Below are positions 14,983 to 22,260 of a DNA stretch of 23,799 nucleotides, one piece after another (positions within the stretch are counted from its first letter, which is position 1; the number at the start of each line of letters is the position of its first letter). The position numbers were made by a program, and so were the translations under genes. Origin of the DNA: UBA9642 sp964545585 (GTDB lineage Archaea; Nanobdellota; Nanobdellia; Woesearchaeales; UBA9642); the NCBI GenBank assembly GCA_964545585.1, contig CAZJFT010000011.1, positions 1 through 23,799 of the forward strand, given 5' to 3'. Under the pieces are notes generated by a model that did no database searches, was not told where the DNA came from, and saw only the letters and a list, made by a program, of their open reading frames with translations.

Positions 14983-14998
14983 ACACAAGATATAGTGT
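14983..14998. promoter_or_regulatory. NrdR-box-like site 2 (class I side)
   Basis: ACACAAGATATAGTGT matches 15 of 16 consensus positions; only position 7 differs. It lies between the leftward TATA candidate and the nrdB start, just downstream of the expected transcription start, where a repressor would block transcription. Confidence 0.75.
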
Positions 14999-15135
14999 AC
15001 TAACACATTATTTGCATCCAACTTATATTTAAATATTTTTATGCTCAAACATACATTTTTGAATATTTCCTTTATGAAATATGAGATTTAAGAACAACAA
15101 TCTTTATATATAACTTCCAAAATAAACATGCCAGG

Positions 15136-15151
15136 ATACAATATTTAGTAT
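15136..15151. promoter_or_regulatory. NrdR-box-like site 3 (class III side)
   Basis: ATACAATATTTAGTAT matches 13 of 16 consensus positions. It abuts or overlaps the rightward TATA candidate AGTATAAAAC and begins 41 bp before site 4, close to four helical turns. Confidence 0.6.
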
Positions 15152-15176
15152 AAAACGAGATACTGAATAATTACTG

Positions 15177-15192
15177 ACACAACATATTGTGT
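15177..15192. promoter_or_regulatory. NrdR-box-like site 4 (class III side)
   Basis: ACACAACATATTGTGT matches 15 of 16 consensus positions. It lies about 25 bp after the AGTATAAAAC box, so it would cover the transcription start of the nrdR-nrdD gene. Confidence 0.75.
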
Positions 15193-15236
15193 GGGGCGCG
15201 TGTCAGGCCAAATTGTGAGGATTGAGGTGTTTTATC

Positions 15237-17735
15237 ATGAAATGTCCATTCTGTGGAAGTTCTGAACTGAAAGTCATAGATAAGAGAGTGAGCGATGAAG
15301 AGACAAACAGACGAAGAAGAGAATGCCTGAAATGCAACAAGAGATTCACAACATATGAGCGAGTAGAGATGGTTGAGATAAAAGTTGTGAAAAAAGATGG
15401 CAGAAGGGAACCATTCAATAGGGATAAGATCCTGAAAGGACTCCTAAAAGCATGCGAGAAAAGACCTATAAGCGAGCAGACAATACAGGCAACGCTTGAT
15501 GATATAGAATCAGAGATATTAGGCTCAGAAAAACAAGAGATAAAGAGTACAGAGATAGGCGAGATAGCCATGAAGCACCTGAAGAAGCTTGACGAAGTAG
15601 CATACATAAGATTCGCATCAGTATATAGGGAGTTCAAGGATTTGAGGCAGTTCGAGAGTGAGCTATCAAACTTAAAAGTCGTGAGTCGTGACAAGCAAGA
15701 GAAACATTCTGATACAACAGATCTGAACCTGCTTGTTTCAACACCGACAAAAGGGACAGTCGCCGAATGGAGCAGGGAAAGGATAATTGAAGCATTAGAG
15801 AAAGAGATAAAGCTAAGCCATGGAGATGCTGAAGACATAGCGAAATCTGTCGAGGCGAAAGTCATCCGTTCAGGCGTAAAGATGATATCCACATCCCTGC
15901 TAAGGGAATTGGTAAATAATGAACTATTCGAGAGAGGCATGACAAAGAAGCTTGAAAAGCAAGAGATCCTAGGAATAAGCGTATATAACTTAAATCAAAT
16001 AATATTTTCAAAGAACAATGAGAACAGCAATGTAGTATCAAACAATCCTGAAGCAGTCAACTTGGCGATAGCTGAGCAAGTTATTAAGAGCTACGCTCTT
16101 AAAGAGGTATTCAGCAAGGACGTTGCTGAAGCGCACCTTAAAGGGGCAGTGCATCTGCACGATCTCGGATATGCGATAAGAGTCTATTGCTCAGCACATA
16201 GTCTTGAATATATCAAGAAGTATGGATTGAGGCTTACGAATCTCAATTCAGAATCAAGTCCAGCAAAACATGCATCAACACTCACAGGACACCTGAATAC
16301 ATTCCTTGCAAGCATGCAAGCATATTATGCTGGAGCGCTTGGACTTGCGCATATAAATATATTCTATGCACCGCTTCTTGTAGGCAAGAATGCGAAGCAG
16401 ATGAAGCAGGAAGCACAATATCTAATATTCAGCTGCAGCCAGAACGCATTCAGCAGGGGAGGACAGACATTGTTCATAGACTTCAATATACATACAGGAA
16501 TCCCAAGATATTTTGAAAAAATCCCTGCAATCGGACCAGGCGGCACTTATATGCTGAAGAAAAAAGATGGGACAATCGAGCAGTTCAAGGAGATACCTAA
16601 AGAGTTCAGGAACGAGAATGATGAATTGATACAGCCAGAAGATATCGGCAAGGAAGGAAGATTCCTTACATACAAGGATTTCGAGAAGGAAGCGCAGATG
16701 TTCTGCAAGGCATTGATGGAAGTATGGCATGAAGGGGACAGCCAAGGAAAAGTATTCGCATTCCCAAAAATGGACTTCCATGTAAATCAGGATTCATTCA
16801 CTGATCCAGAACAGCTTAAACTGCTAAAATATGCATGCCAGATCTCATCAGACAATGGATCAACATACTTTGTTTTCGACAGGGATGAAGTTACACTGAG
16901 CGCATGCTGTAGGCTAAGGACTCAAATAAGAGATAAGTATCTGATAAATCATCCTGAATCATTAAGATTCTGCGGATTCCAGAATGTCACAATCAATCTG
17001 CCACAATGCGCATACAGGGGCAAGACAGTTGAAGGGACGATTGATGAGATAAAGAAGACAATGGACCTTGCAATGAAGGCACACTTGCAGAAGAAAGCAT
17101 TCATCACAAAGATATCGAATGCTCCAGGAACGCCACTTTGGCAGATAGGCATGAAGGCTGCAGACGGCAGACCATATATAGATCTGAACGAAGCAAGCTA
17201 TATCATCGGAATGATAGGATTGAACGAATGTGTAAAGTTCCTTTCAGGAAAGGCATTGCATGAATCAGATGAAGCATACAAGCTTGGCTTGAAGATTGCA
17301 TCAGCAATGTACTTAAAGACGAAAGAGCTCGAACAATTGCATGGATTGAAGCTCGTACTTGAAGAGAGTCCTGCAGAATCAGCAAGCTTGAGAATGGCAA
17401 AGATAGACACGCATGAGTATCCAGAATCAAAGAATTTTGTTCGCGGAAACCTTGAGACAGGAGAGATATATTATACAAACAGCATACACTTCGAAGCGGA
17501 TGCCCCAGTAGACATAATGGAAAGAATTGAAAAACAAGCGAAATTCAACCCAATAATTGAGGCAGGAGCAATAACACACGTGTTTGTCGGAGAACAGAAG
17601 CCTGGATCAGAAGCAATCTTTTCATTGATCGAGAAGACATGGAATAATACCCCCTCAGCACAGCTCACAATCAGTCCAGAATTCACAGTATGCATGGACT
17701 GCAACCAAGTAGGCAGAGGATACGATAGGGATTGA
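15237..17735 (+). CDS. nrdD: NrdR repressor fused to class III (anaerobic) ribonucleotide reductase catalytic chain, lacking the glycyl-radical tail
   Basis: An 832-aa protein from the ATG at 15237, behind GAGGTG. Residues 1-45 are the NrdR zinc ribbon (CPFC at 3-6, CLKC at 30-33, with the NRRRREC DNA-contact stretch). Residues about 48-138 are the NrdR ATP-cone (VVKKDGRREPFNRDKI, then EVAYIRFASVYREFKD). About 163-255 look like a second, NrdD-type ATP-cone. The 10-stranded barrel follows: VHLHDLGY (305-312), FSRGGQT (405-411), the finger loop SACCRLR (555-561, the probable thiyl Cys) and ESPAESASLRMAKID (710-724). The chain ends at CMDCNQVGRGYDRD (819-832). Only the first CxxC of the C-terminal zinc site is present, and the glycyl-radical loop is absent. 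The missing part is the next gene. The class III enzyme works without oxygen and needs NrdG. Confidence 0.92.
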   Translation: MKCPFCGSSELKVIDKRVSDEETNRRRRECLKCNKRFTTYERVEMVEIKVVKKDGRREPFNRDKILKGLLKACEKRPISEQTIQATLDDIESEILGSEKQEIKSTEIGEIAMKHLKKLDEVAYIRFASVYREFKDLRQFESELSNLKVVSRDKQEKHSDTTDLNLLVSTPTKGTVAEWSRERIIEALEKEIKLSHGDAEDIAKSVEAKVIRSGVKMISTSLLRELVNNELFERGMTKKLEKQEILGISVYNLNQIIFSKNNENSNVVSNNPEAVNLAIAEQVIKSYALKEVFSKDVAEAHLKGAVHLHDLGYAIRVYCSAHSLEYIKKYGLRLTNLNSESSPAKHASTLTGHLNTFLASMQAYYAGALGLAHINIFYAPLLVGKNAKQMKQEAQYLIFSCSQNAFSRGGQTLFIDFNIHTGIPRYFEKIPAIGPGGTYMLKKKDGTIEQFKEIPKEFRNENDELIQPEDIGKEGRFLTYKDFEKEAQMFCKALMEVWHEGDSQGKVFAFPKMDFHVNQDSFTDPEQLKLLKYACQISSDNGSTYFVFDRDEVTLSACCRLRTQIRDKYLINHPESLRFCGFQNVTINLPQCAYRGKTVEGTIDEIKKTMDLAMKAHLQKKAFITKISNAPGTPLWQIGMKAADGRPYIDLNEASYIIGMIGLNECVKFLSGKALHESDEAYKLGLKIASAMYLKTKELEQLHGLKLVLEESPAESASLRMAKIDTHEYPESKNFVRGNLETGEIYYTNSIHFEADAPVDIMERIEKQAKFNPIIEAGAITHVFVGEQKPGSEAIFSLIEKTWNNTPSAQLTISPEFTVCMDCNQVGRGYDRD

Positions 17736-17773
17736 TATAATTAAGAAAAATGATATTTATGAGGTGATTAAGA

Positions 17774-17932
17774 ATGGCAAAATGTGAACATTGCGGAAGC
17801 ACAAACGTGTACGGAATAAGTAGGGTTGTGGGATATTTTTCCAGGATAAACAACTGGAACAAGAGCAAGCAGGCAGAGTTCAAGTCAAGACAGAAAGGAG
17901 ACTATGCAGTCAAGGAGTGCGAGTGCAAATAA
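17774..17932 (+). CDS. Separate glycyl-radical subunit of class III ribonucleotide reductase
   Basis: A 52-aa protein with its own GAGGTGATT ribosome binding site (17761-17769), 38 bp after the NrdD stop and in a different frame. It begins MAKCEHCGSTNVYG, giving the second CxxC (C4, C7) of the NrdD C-terminal zinc site. The glycyl-radical loop SRVVGYFSRINNW follows (G20 is the radical Gly), and then the WNKSKQAEFKSR end typical of NrdD tails. The break falls exactly between the two CxxC halves of what is normally one zinc site. The small chain must therefore dock on the large one to complete the metal site, and NrdG must make the radical on this subunit. YfiD (GrcA) is a distant analogy: a small spare glycyl-radical chain for pyruvate formate-lyase. 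Confidence 0.88.
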   Translation: MAKCEHCGSTNVYGISRVVGYFSRINNWNKSKQAEFKSRQKGDYAVKECECK

Positions 17933-17965
17933 AAATTTTAATTTAAGTTTAATGGAGTGATACTT

Positions 17966-18394
17966 ATGAAATTAAGATATGTAAAGACAGACCCAGAAGT
18001 TCTTAACCCTGAATATATTAGGGAAGGAGATATTGCATTTGATTTGAGAAGCAACGAGCAAGATTACATGCTCAAACCAGGCGAGTGGAAGATATTCAAG
18101 ACAGGCCTAAAATTAGAGATCCCAATGGGCCATGTCGGAAGCATAAGAGACAGGTCAGGACTTCCAGCAAAACATGCAATACACACAATGGGTGGAGTCA
18201 TAGACCCTAATTATAGGGGAGAGATAGGAGTAATACTGATAAATTTAAGCCAACAAGCATTCAATGTTGAAAAAAACACTAGAATCGCACAGATGTTGAT
18301 TCAAAAATCTGAAGTAGTGGAGTTTGAAGAGACTGATGAGCTTTCTGAGACAAACCGTGGAGAGCAAGGATTCAATAGTTCAGGATATAAGTGA
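17966..18394 (+). CDS. dut: dUTP diphosphatase (trimeric dUTPase family)
   Basis: A 142-aa protein from the ATG at 17966 behind GGAGTGAT (an upstream GTG in frame is part of that site). It hydrolyses dUTP to dUMP and diphosphate, keeping uracil out of DNA and feeding dTMP synthesis. The five dUTPase motifs are visible: DIAFDLRS, RDRSGLPAKH, GGVIDPNYRGEIGVILIN, RIAQMLI and the C-terminal lid RGEQGFNSSG. The order and length fit dUTPase better than dCTP deaminase, although the two are related and a bifunctional role cannot be excluded. It lies in the class III reductase operon, between the glycyl-radical subunit and a redoxin. Confidence 0.88.
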   Translation: MKLRYVKTDPEVLNPEYIREGDIAFDLRSNEQDYMLKPGEWKIFKTGLKLEIPMGHVGSIRDRSGLPAKHAIHTMGGVIDPNYRGEIGVILINLSQQAFNVEKNTRIAQMLIQKSEVVEFEETDELSETNRGEQGFNSSGYK

Positions 18395-18401
18395 GGTAAA
18401 A

Positions 18402-18653
18402 ATGATACTTAAATTATTCACGCAACCATCTTGTCCTAAGTGTCCAGCAGCAAAGGCTGTTGTGAAGCAGATTGAGCATAAGGTCAAGGTCGAGCAATAT
18501 GATATAAAGACAGAGGATGGATTGGCAGAAGCATTAGAATATAATGTGATGGCCACACCTTCAATAGTCGTCCTTGACCATGACAAAAATGTCCTTGGGG
18601 AATTCTTGGGACAGGCACCTACAATTGATGAATTGAATAAGGTTCTAAAATAG
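18402..18653 (+). CDS. Thioredoxin/glutaredoxin-like small redoxin
   Basis: An 83-aa protein from the ATG at 18402, 7 bp after dut with a GTGAGGT site. The thioredoxin fold is clear: strand MILKLFTQPS, the active site CPKC, helix AAKAVVKQIEH, then VMATPSIVVLDHDKNVLGEF with the cis-Pro in ATPS. Its size and CPxC motif resemble the NrdH-like and methanogen Grx-like redoxins that reduce ribonucleotide reductases. Some class III enzymes take electrons from a thioredoxin system instead of formate. The position between dut and nrdG makes this the likely reductant of the class III enzyme here, and possibly of NrdA (inference). Confidence 0.85.
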   Translation: MILKLFTQPSCPKCPAAKAVVKQIEHKVKVEQYDIKTEDGLAEALEYNVMATPSIVVLDHDKNVLGEFLGQAPTIDELNKVLK

Positions 18654-18674
18654 TAGAATCAATAGGGGGGAGTA

Positions 18675-19397
18675 ATGGATATCCACATCAAAGGGGTTCA
18701 AAAAGTATCTTTGATAGATTATCCTGGAAAAGTATCTGCAATAGTCTTTCTTAACAAGTGCAATATGCGTTGTCCGTATTGCCATAATCCTGAATTAGTG
18801 TTCAATAATGATTCTGGAGGCGAGTTTCCTGACATAACTGTTGAGGAATTCATGGGATTCCTTGACAAGAAGAAAAAATGGATTGATGGGGTATGCATAA
18901 CTGGTGGCGAACCCACGCTTCATCCAGGGTTGCTCGAATTCATGAAGATGATCAAGGACAAGGGATTGCTTGTAAAGCTTGACACTAATGGCACTAATCC
19001 TAGGATGATAGAACAGGCAATAAACCAAAAAGTTGTCGATTTTGTAGCTATGGACATAAAGAATTCATTAGAAAGGTATGAAGAGACAGCAAATATGAAA
19101 GTGAATCTCGATAACATACAGAAGAGCATACGGTTGATTATTGATGCAGGGAACAAGAGTTTGATAGATTACGAGTTCAGGACGACCATATTGCCAAAGC
19201 TCATAGGAGAGAAAGAGATTATTGAGATAGGCAAGATGCTTGATGGCTCGAAAAAATATGTTATGCAACAATTCCATAAGCAGGACTCATTAGTTGATGA
19301 TAAATTCAAACAAGAGGAAACATATCTGCATCCTGAACTGCACACGTTCAAGGACATCCTTGAAAAGAACATTTCTATAGTTGAAATAAGGGATTGA
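18675..19397 (+). CDS. nrdG: Anaerobic ribonucleotide reductase activating protein (radical SAM)
   Basis: A 240-aa protein behind a GGGGGGAG site. The cluster motif C-x3-C-x2-C is in NKCNMRCPYCHNPEL (about 28-42), preceded by SLIDYPGKVSAIVFL, which is typical of NrdG-type activases. TGGEPTLH (about 76-83) binds SAM, and VAMDIKN is a later barrel strand. It uses a [4Fe-4S] cluster and SAM to make the glycyl radical on NrdD, here on the separate 52-aa subunit. It is the last gene of the class III operon. The length is closer to the archaeal and Thermotoga-type activases than to the short E. coli NrdG. Confidence 0.9.
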   Translation: MDIHIKGVQKVSLIDYPGKVSAIVFLNKCNMRCPYCHNPELVFNNDSGGEFPDITVEEFMGFLDKKKKWIDGVCITGGEPTLHPGLLEFMKMIKDKGLLVKLDTNGTNPRMIEQAINQKVVDFVAMDIKNSLERYEETANMKVNLDNIQKSIRLIIDAGNKSLIDYEFRTTILPKLIGEKEIIEIGKMLDGSKKYVMQQFHKQDSLVDDKFKQEETYLHPELHTFKDILEKNISIVEIRD

Positions 19398-19407
19398 TAT
19401 CAGTTAA

Positions 19408-19417
19408 CTATTAAAAC
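19408..19417 (+). promoter_or_regulatory. TATA box for 19438 gene
   Basis: ACTATTAAAA centred about 26 bp before the ATG, with no ribosome binding site, suggesting a leaderless transcript that begins a new unit after nrdG. Confidence 0.5.
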
Positions 19418-19437
19418 CCCTTCTGATTATTCGTAAT

Positions 19438-19629
19438 ATGAAGAAAAACAGCAACACTAACCAGAATATAATAAAAACAATATCCATAATATGCATAATA
19501 ATCCTCATCGCGAACCTGTTGTTGTTTGCATTCAGGATATATTCAGCAGCGATAATGTGGACAGTCATAGTTGTGATTGCCATAATCGCTTTTCCAGGGA
19601 TGAAAATATTGAAGAGAAAACTAAAATAG
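19438..19629 (+). CDS. Small two-helix membrane protein
   Basis: A 63-aa protein that I do not recognise. It has a polar, Asn-rich N-terminus (MKKNSNTNQN), a membrane helix at about 12-31 (IKTISIICIIILIANLLLFA), a short loop (FRIYSA) and a second helix at about 37-55 (AIMWTVIVVIAIIAFPGMKI), ending in a basic KRKLK. Charge distribution puts both ends in the cytoplasm. It lies 7 bp before the AK6 gene and may share its transcript. Its own TATA box supports it as a gene. Confidence 0.6.
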   Translation: MKKNSNTNQNIIKTISIICIIILIANLLLFAFRIYSAAIMWTVIVVIAIIAFPGMKILKRKLK

Positions 19630-19636
19630 AGGATAA

Positions 19637-20122
19637 ATGATAATAACCATAACAGGCACACCAGGAGCAGGAAAAACACACATAGCAAAAGGACTCGCAA
19701 ATAAAAATTGGAAATATATAGACCTTAATGCATTGATAAAAAAAGAGAAGTTATACGATTGTTATGACAAGAAAGCAGACACATTCGATGTAGATACAGA
19801 ACGTCTAAAAAAATTAGATGAGAGATTCTCAAAATACATAGAAAAAGAGATAAGTGTCAAAAAAGAATTGACTGCTGCAGAATTGAAAAATATAATTAAA
19901 AAAAATAAAGGCATATTAGTAGATAGCCATCTGAGTCACTATTTAAATTCAGACTTATGTATCGTTGTCAAGGCAGACATAAAGACTATAAACAACAGGC
20001 TGAAGAAAAGAGGTTATCCTGTCGATAAGATAAAAGAGAATATAGAAAGCGAAATATTTGATATATGCCTAGAAGAGGCAACAGCACTTAATAGGAATAT
20101 CTCGGTCATAAGGAATGGATAG
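19637..20122 (+). CDS. Adenylate kinase AK6/Fap7 family
   Basis: A 161-aa P-loop kinase. It has Walker A GTPGAGKT (7-14), the typical AK6 continuation (WKYIDLNALIKKEKLYD), the ILVDSHLSHYL motif and the LKKRGYPVDKIKENIESEIFDI segment with the conserved Arg. AK6 uses ATP/AMP; in eukaryotes and archaea Fap7 also binds ribosomal protein uS11 and acts in small-subunit maturation. It is somewhat shorter than usual: it stops at EEATALNRNISVIRNG without the usual C-terminal strand and helix (about 15-20 residues), so a recent truncation is possible. It is preceded by a small membrane protein and followed 34 bp later by the NFACT gene. Confidence 0.85.
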   Translation: MIITITGTPGAGKTHIAKGLANKNWKYIDLNALIKKEKLYDCYDKKADTFDVDTERLKKLDERFSKYIEKEISVKKELTAAELKNIIKKNKGILVDSHLSHYLNSDLCIVVKADIKTINNRLKKRGYPVDKIKENIESEIFDICLEEATALNRNISVIRNG

Positions 20123-20156
20123 GGCCTAAAAAACAAAATTAGAGATGTAAAAAAAA

Positions 20157-21251
20157 ATGGTTAAAGAATTATCATCTATGGATTTGTATTACCTGACAAA
20201 AGAGTTGAAGCAGTTAGAGAACTCTAAAGTAGATAGGATATATCATACTAAAGAGAATCCTGAAGAATTGCTGGTCATAGTGCACGTAACAGGCAAGGGC
20301 AAACATATAATTAGGATAATACTTCCAAGTCTAGTAGTTATGGATTATTCTAAAGAAGAACAAGGAATAGCGACCGGACTTTGCATGATGCTTAGAAAAT
20401 ATTTAGAAGGAAGCATATTGACGAGCTTAGAGCAGATAAGCTTTGAGAGAGTACTTACACTGACATTCCAAAGAAAAGAAGAAAAATATTATCTAATAGC
20501 AGAATTGTTCAGCAAAGGAAACATAATATTCTGTGATTCAAAACTTCAAATACTCAATACTCTAAGAGAAGAACATTGGAAAGATAGGGAGATAAAGAGG
20601 AAACAGATGTATCAACAGCCCATATCCAATGATGTGCTTAAGATTAGTGAAGAAGAGCTTAAGAATATCATAAAAAACTCTAAGAGGACAAGCTTAGTAA
20701 AGGTTCTTGCGATGGATCTGGGTCTTGGCGGAGTTTATGCAGAAGAACTATGCGCAACCACAGGCATAGATAAGGAATCGAAAGATACGAATGAAAAAAA
20801 GATAATCGATGGAATAAAAAAAATGTTGAACAAGGACATAAAGGCTAATTCTGCAGAGGGAAAGATATTCCCATTCGAGCTACAGACGAAAAAATCAGAA
20901 AAATATTATGATAGTTTCAATGAAGCAATATTAAAGAACATAGAATTCAAGGATGTACAAAAAGAGCAGTATGATAAGCAGAGAGAAAAGATAGAATCAA
21001 TAATCATGCAGCAGACAAAGATACTTCAAGAAACAGAAGAAGAAATTATAGAAAATCAGAAGAAAGCAGAGTCGATATATGAGAAATACAAGGAATTAGA
21101 CGAGATACTCAAAGTCATAAAAGATGCAAAGAAGAAATATGGATGGAAAGAAGTGAAGAAAAGGATAAAAGAGGATGAAAAATTCTCGAAGATAATAAAA
21201 GACATAAACGAGAAGGACAACACTATAACGATTGAACTGGACGAATTATGA
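20157..21251 (+). CDS. NFACT (RqcH/NEMF-type) protein lacking the NFACT-R domain
   Basis: A 364-aa protein. Residues 1-150 are the NFACT-N (FbpA-like) domain: MVKELSSMDLYYLTKEL, VDRIYH, then LIAELFSKGNIIFCD. A helix-hairpin-helix region follows (KRTSLVKVLAMDLGLGGVYAEELC, about 178-202), then a long charged coiled coil (about 260-345). It ends with DNTITIELDEL, the point where full archaeal RqcH (about 650 aa) continues into NFACT-R. RqcH binds the stalled 50S-peptidyl-tRNA and adds C-terminal Ala tails; the coiled coil and NFACT-R contact the ribosome and tRNA. Here NFACT-R is not in the next gene and would have to be encoded elsewhere or be lost. It starts behind GAGATG. Confidence 0.82.
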   Translation: MVKELSSMDLYYLTKELKQLENSKVDRIYHTKENPEELLVIVHVTGKGKHIIRIILPSLVVMDYSKEEQGIATGLCMMLRKYLEGSILTSLEQISFERVLTLTFQRKEEKYYLIAELFSKGNIIFCDSKLQILNTLREEHWKDREIKRKQMYQQPISNDVLKISEEELKNIIKNSKRTSLVKVLAMDLGLGGVYAEELCATTGIDKESKDTNEKKIIDGIKKMLNKDIKANSAEGKIFPFELQTKKSEKYYDSFNEAILKNIEFKDVQKEQYDKQREKIESIIMQQTKILQETEEEIIENQKKAESIYEKYKELDEILKVIKDAKKKYGWKEVKKRIKEDEKFSKIIKDINEKDNTITIELDEL

Positions 21252-21266
21252 TCAAAGATAAATAAA

Positions 21267-22154
21267 ATGATAGCCAACCAATTGATAAAGAGATACCAGG
21301 AATTAGGATGCAGCTGCAAAGCAGTGGAATTGAAAGATTCATTGAGGATAAACACTATTAAGATAGAAGAAAAAGAGGCAGTTTCAAGATTGAAAGAGCT
21401 CAAGGTCAAGCTTACAAAAATTCCATACGCTGACAATGGATACTTCTATGAATCGAAATTCTCATTAGCATCCACTACAGAATATTTGAATGGATACATC
21501 TACATACAGGAATCGGCATCGCAACTGCCTGCAAAAGTTCTCGGTCCGAAACCTGGAGAGACAGTCCTTGACATGGCAGCAAGCCCTGGAAGCAAGACAA
21601 CACAGATGGCAGCTATGATGGACAACAAGGGGACGATAATCGCAGTAGACAACGATTCAAGAAGGCTTCTTTCATTGCGCAACAACCTGGAGAGATGCGG
21701 CGTCGAAAACACCATCCTTTACAAGAAGGATGCGCGCTTCATAATGGATTTCAATACGGAATTCGACAAGATACTTCTTGATGCGCCATGCTCGGGGAAT
21801 TATGTCATAGAAGAGAAATTCTTCCAGACAAAGAACTTGCCGGGAATAATGGAAAGGTCAAGAGTACAGAAAGAGCTTCTGAGAGCGGCAGTTAAAGTCC
21901 TGAAGAAAGACGGAGTGCTAGTCTATAGCACATGCTCACTCGAGCCTGAAGAAGACGAGATGAACATCGACTGGCTACTCTCTAAATATCCTGAAATGAA
22001 ACTAGAAGAGACAGGATTGGATGTCGGAGAGCCTGGACTTACAAAAGCTTTCGGAAAGAAACTGAATTCTGAACTGAAGAAGACCAGAAGGTTCTGGCCG
22101 GAAAAGACAGGGACAGAAGGGTTTTATATAGCGAAGTTGAGAAAAATCAAATAA
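21267..22154 (+). CDS. RNA cytosine-C5 methyltransferase, Nop2/Sun (RsmB/F) family
   Basis: A 295-aa SAM-dependent enzyme that makes m5C in rRNA or tRNA. Motif I is LDMAASPGSKTTQM (101-114), the acidic end of strand 2 is AVDND (126-130), motif IV is DAPCSGN (172-178, C175 for product release) and motif VI is YSTCSLEPEEDE (220-231, C223 the catalytic nucleophile). The N-terminal part (1-75) is the RRM-like domain with LRINTIKI. There is no PUA domain. The substrate cannot be fixed from sequence. It starts 15 bp after the NFACT gene and is probably in the same unit, a pairing of ribosome-related functions. Confidence 0.92.
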   Translation: MIANQLIKRYQELGCSCKAVELKDSLRINTIKIEEKEAVSRLKELKVKLTKIPYADNGYFYESKFSLASTTEYLNGYIYIQESASQLPAKVLGPKPGETVLDMAASPGSKTTQMAAMMDNKGTIIAVDNDSRRLLSLRNNLERCGVENTILYKKDARFIMDFNTEFDKILLDAPCSGNYVIEEKFFQTKNLPGIMERSRVQKELLRAAVKVLKKDGVLVYSTCSLEPEEDEMNIDWLLSKYPEMKLEETGLDVGEPGLTKAFGKKLNSELKKTRRFWPEKTGTEGFYIAKLRKIK

Positions 22155-22226
22155 TTTCCGATAGCCCCGAAAATCCTCCGAAAATTCTTGAGTAATTATT
22201 ATTAAAGATTTTTTCTTATCCATAAC

Positions 22227-22250
22227 ACGATTTAATAAACATAAAATCGT
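22227..22250. repeat. 7-bp inverted repeat around a TATA-like box
   Basis: ACGATTT (22227-22233) and AAATCGT (22244-22250) are exact inverses separated by 10 bp. They enclose TTTAATAA and end at the GTGGAGG ribosome binding site of the next gene. It could be an operator or an RNA hairpin that limits access to the ribosome site. Confidence 0.45.
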
Positions 22251-22260
22251 GGAGGACAAA

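Larger units (their letters stand above)
14888..15236. promoter_or_regulatory. Divergent control region between class I and class III reductase operons
   Basis: A 349-bp AT-rich region without a gene. Leftward it holds a TATA candidate (ATATTTAAATAT, about 15025-15037) and the GAGGAGG site of nrdB. Rightward it holds TATA candidates CTTTATATATAA (about 15107-15118) and AGTATAAAAC (about 15147-15156) and the GAGGTG site (15224-15229) of the class III gene. Two pairs of NrdR-box-like palindromes lie in it, one pair near each operon. Confidence 0.75.

Noticed and set aside
15222..15236. TTG start for the NrdR-NrdD fusion
   Set aside because: This stretch contains the GAGGTG ribosome binding site; NrdR proteins normally begin MxCPxC, as the ATG at 15237 gives.
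15203..15940. 245-aa frame on the minus strand opposite the NrdR part
   Set aside because: It is antisense to clear zinc-ribbon and ATP-cone coding sequence and has a low-complexity Ser/Phe/Leu-rich composition typical of shadow frames.
17733..17776. NrdD split explained by a simple frameshift or single nonsense mutation
   Set aside because: There are two in-frame stops (TGA at 17733 and TAA shortly after), a frame change, 38 bp of non-coding sequence and an evolved GAGGTGATT site before the new ATG. One error would not produce all of these, although reads should still be checked.
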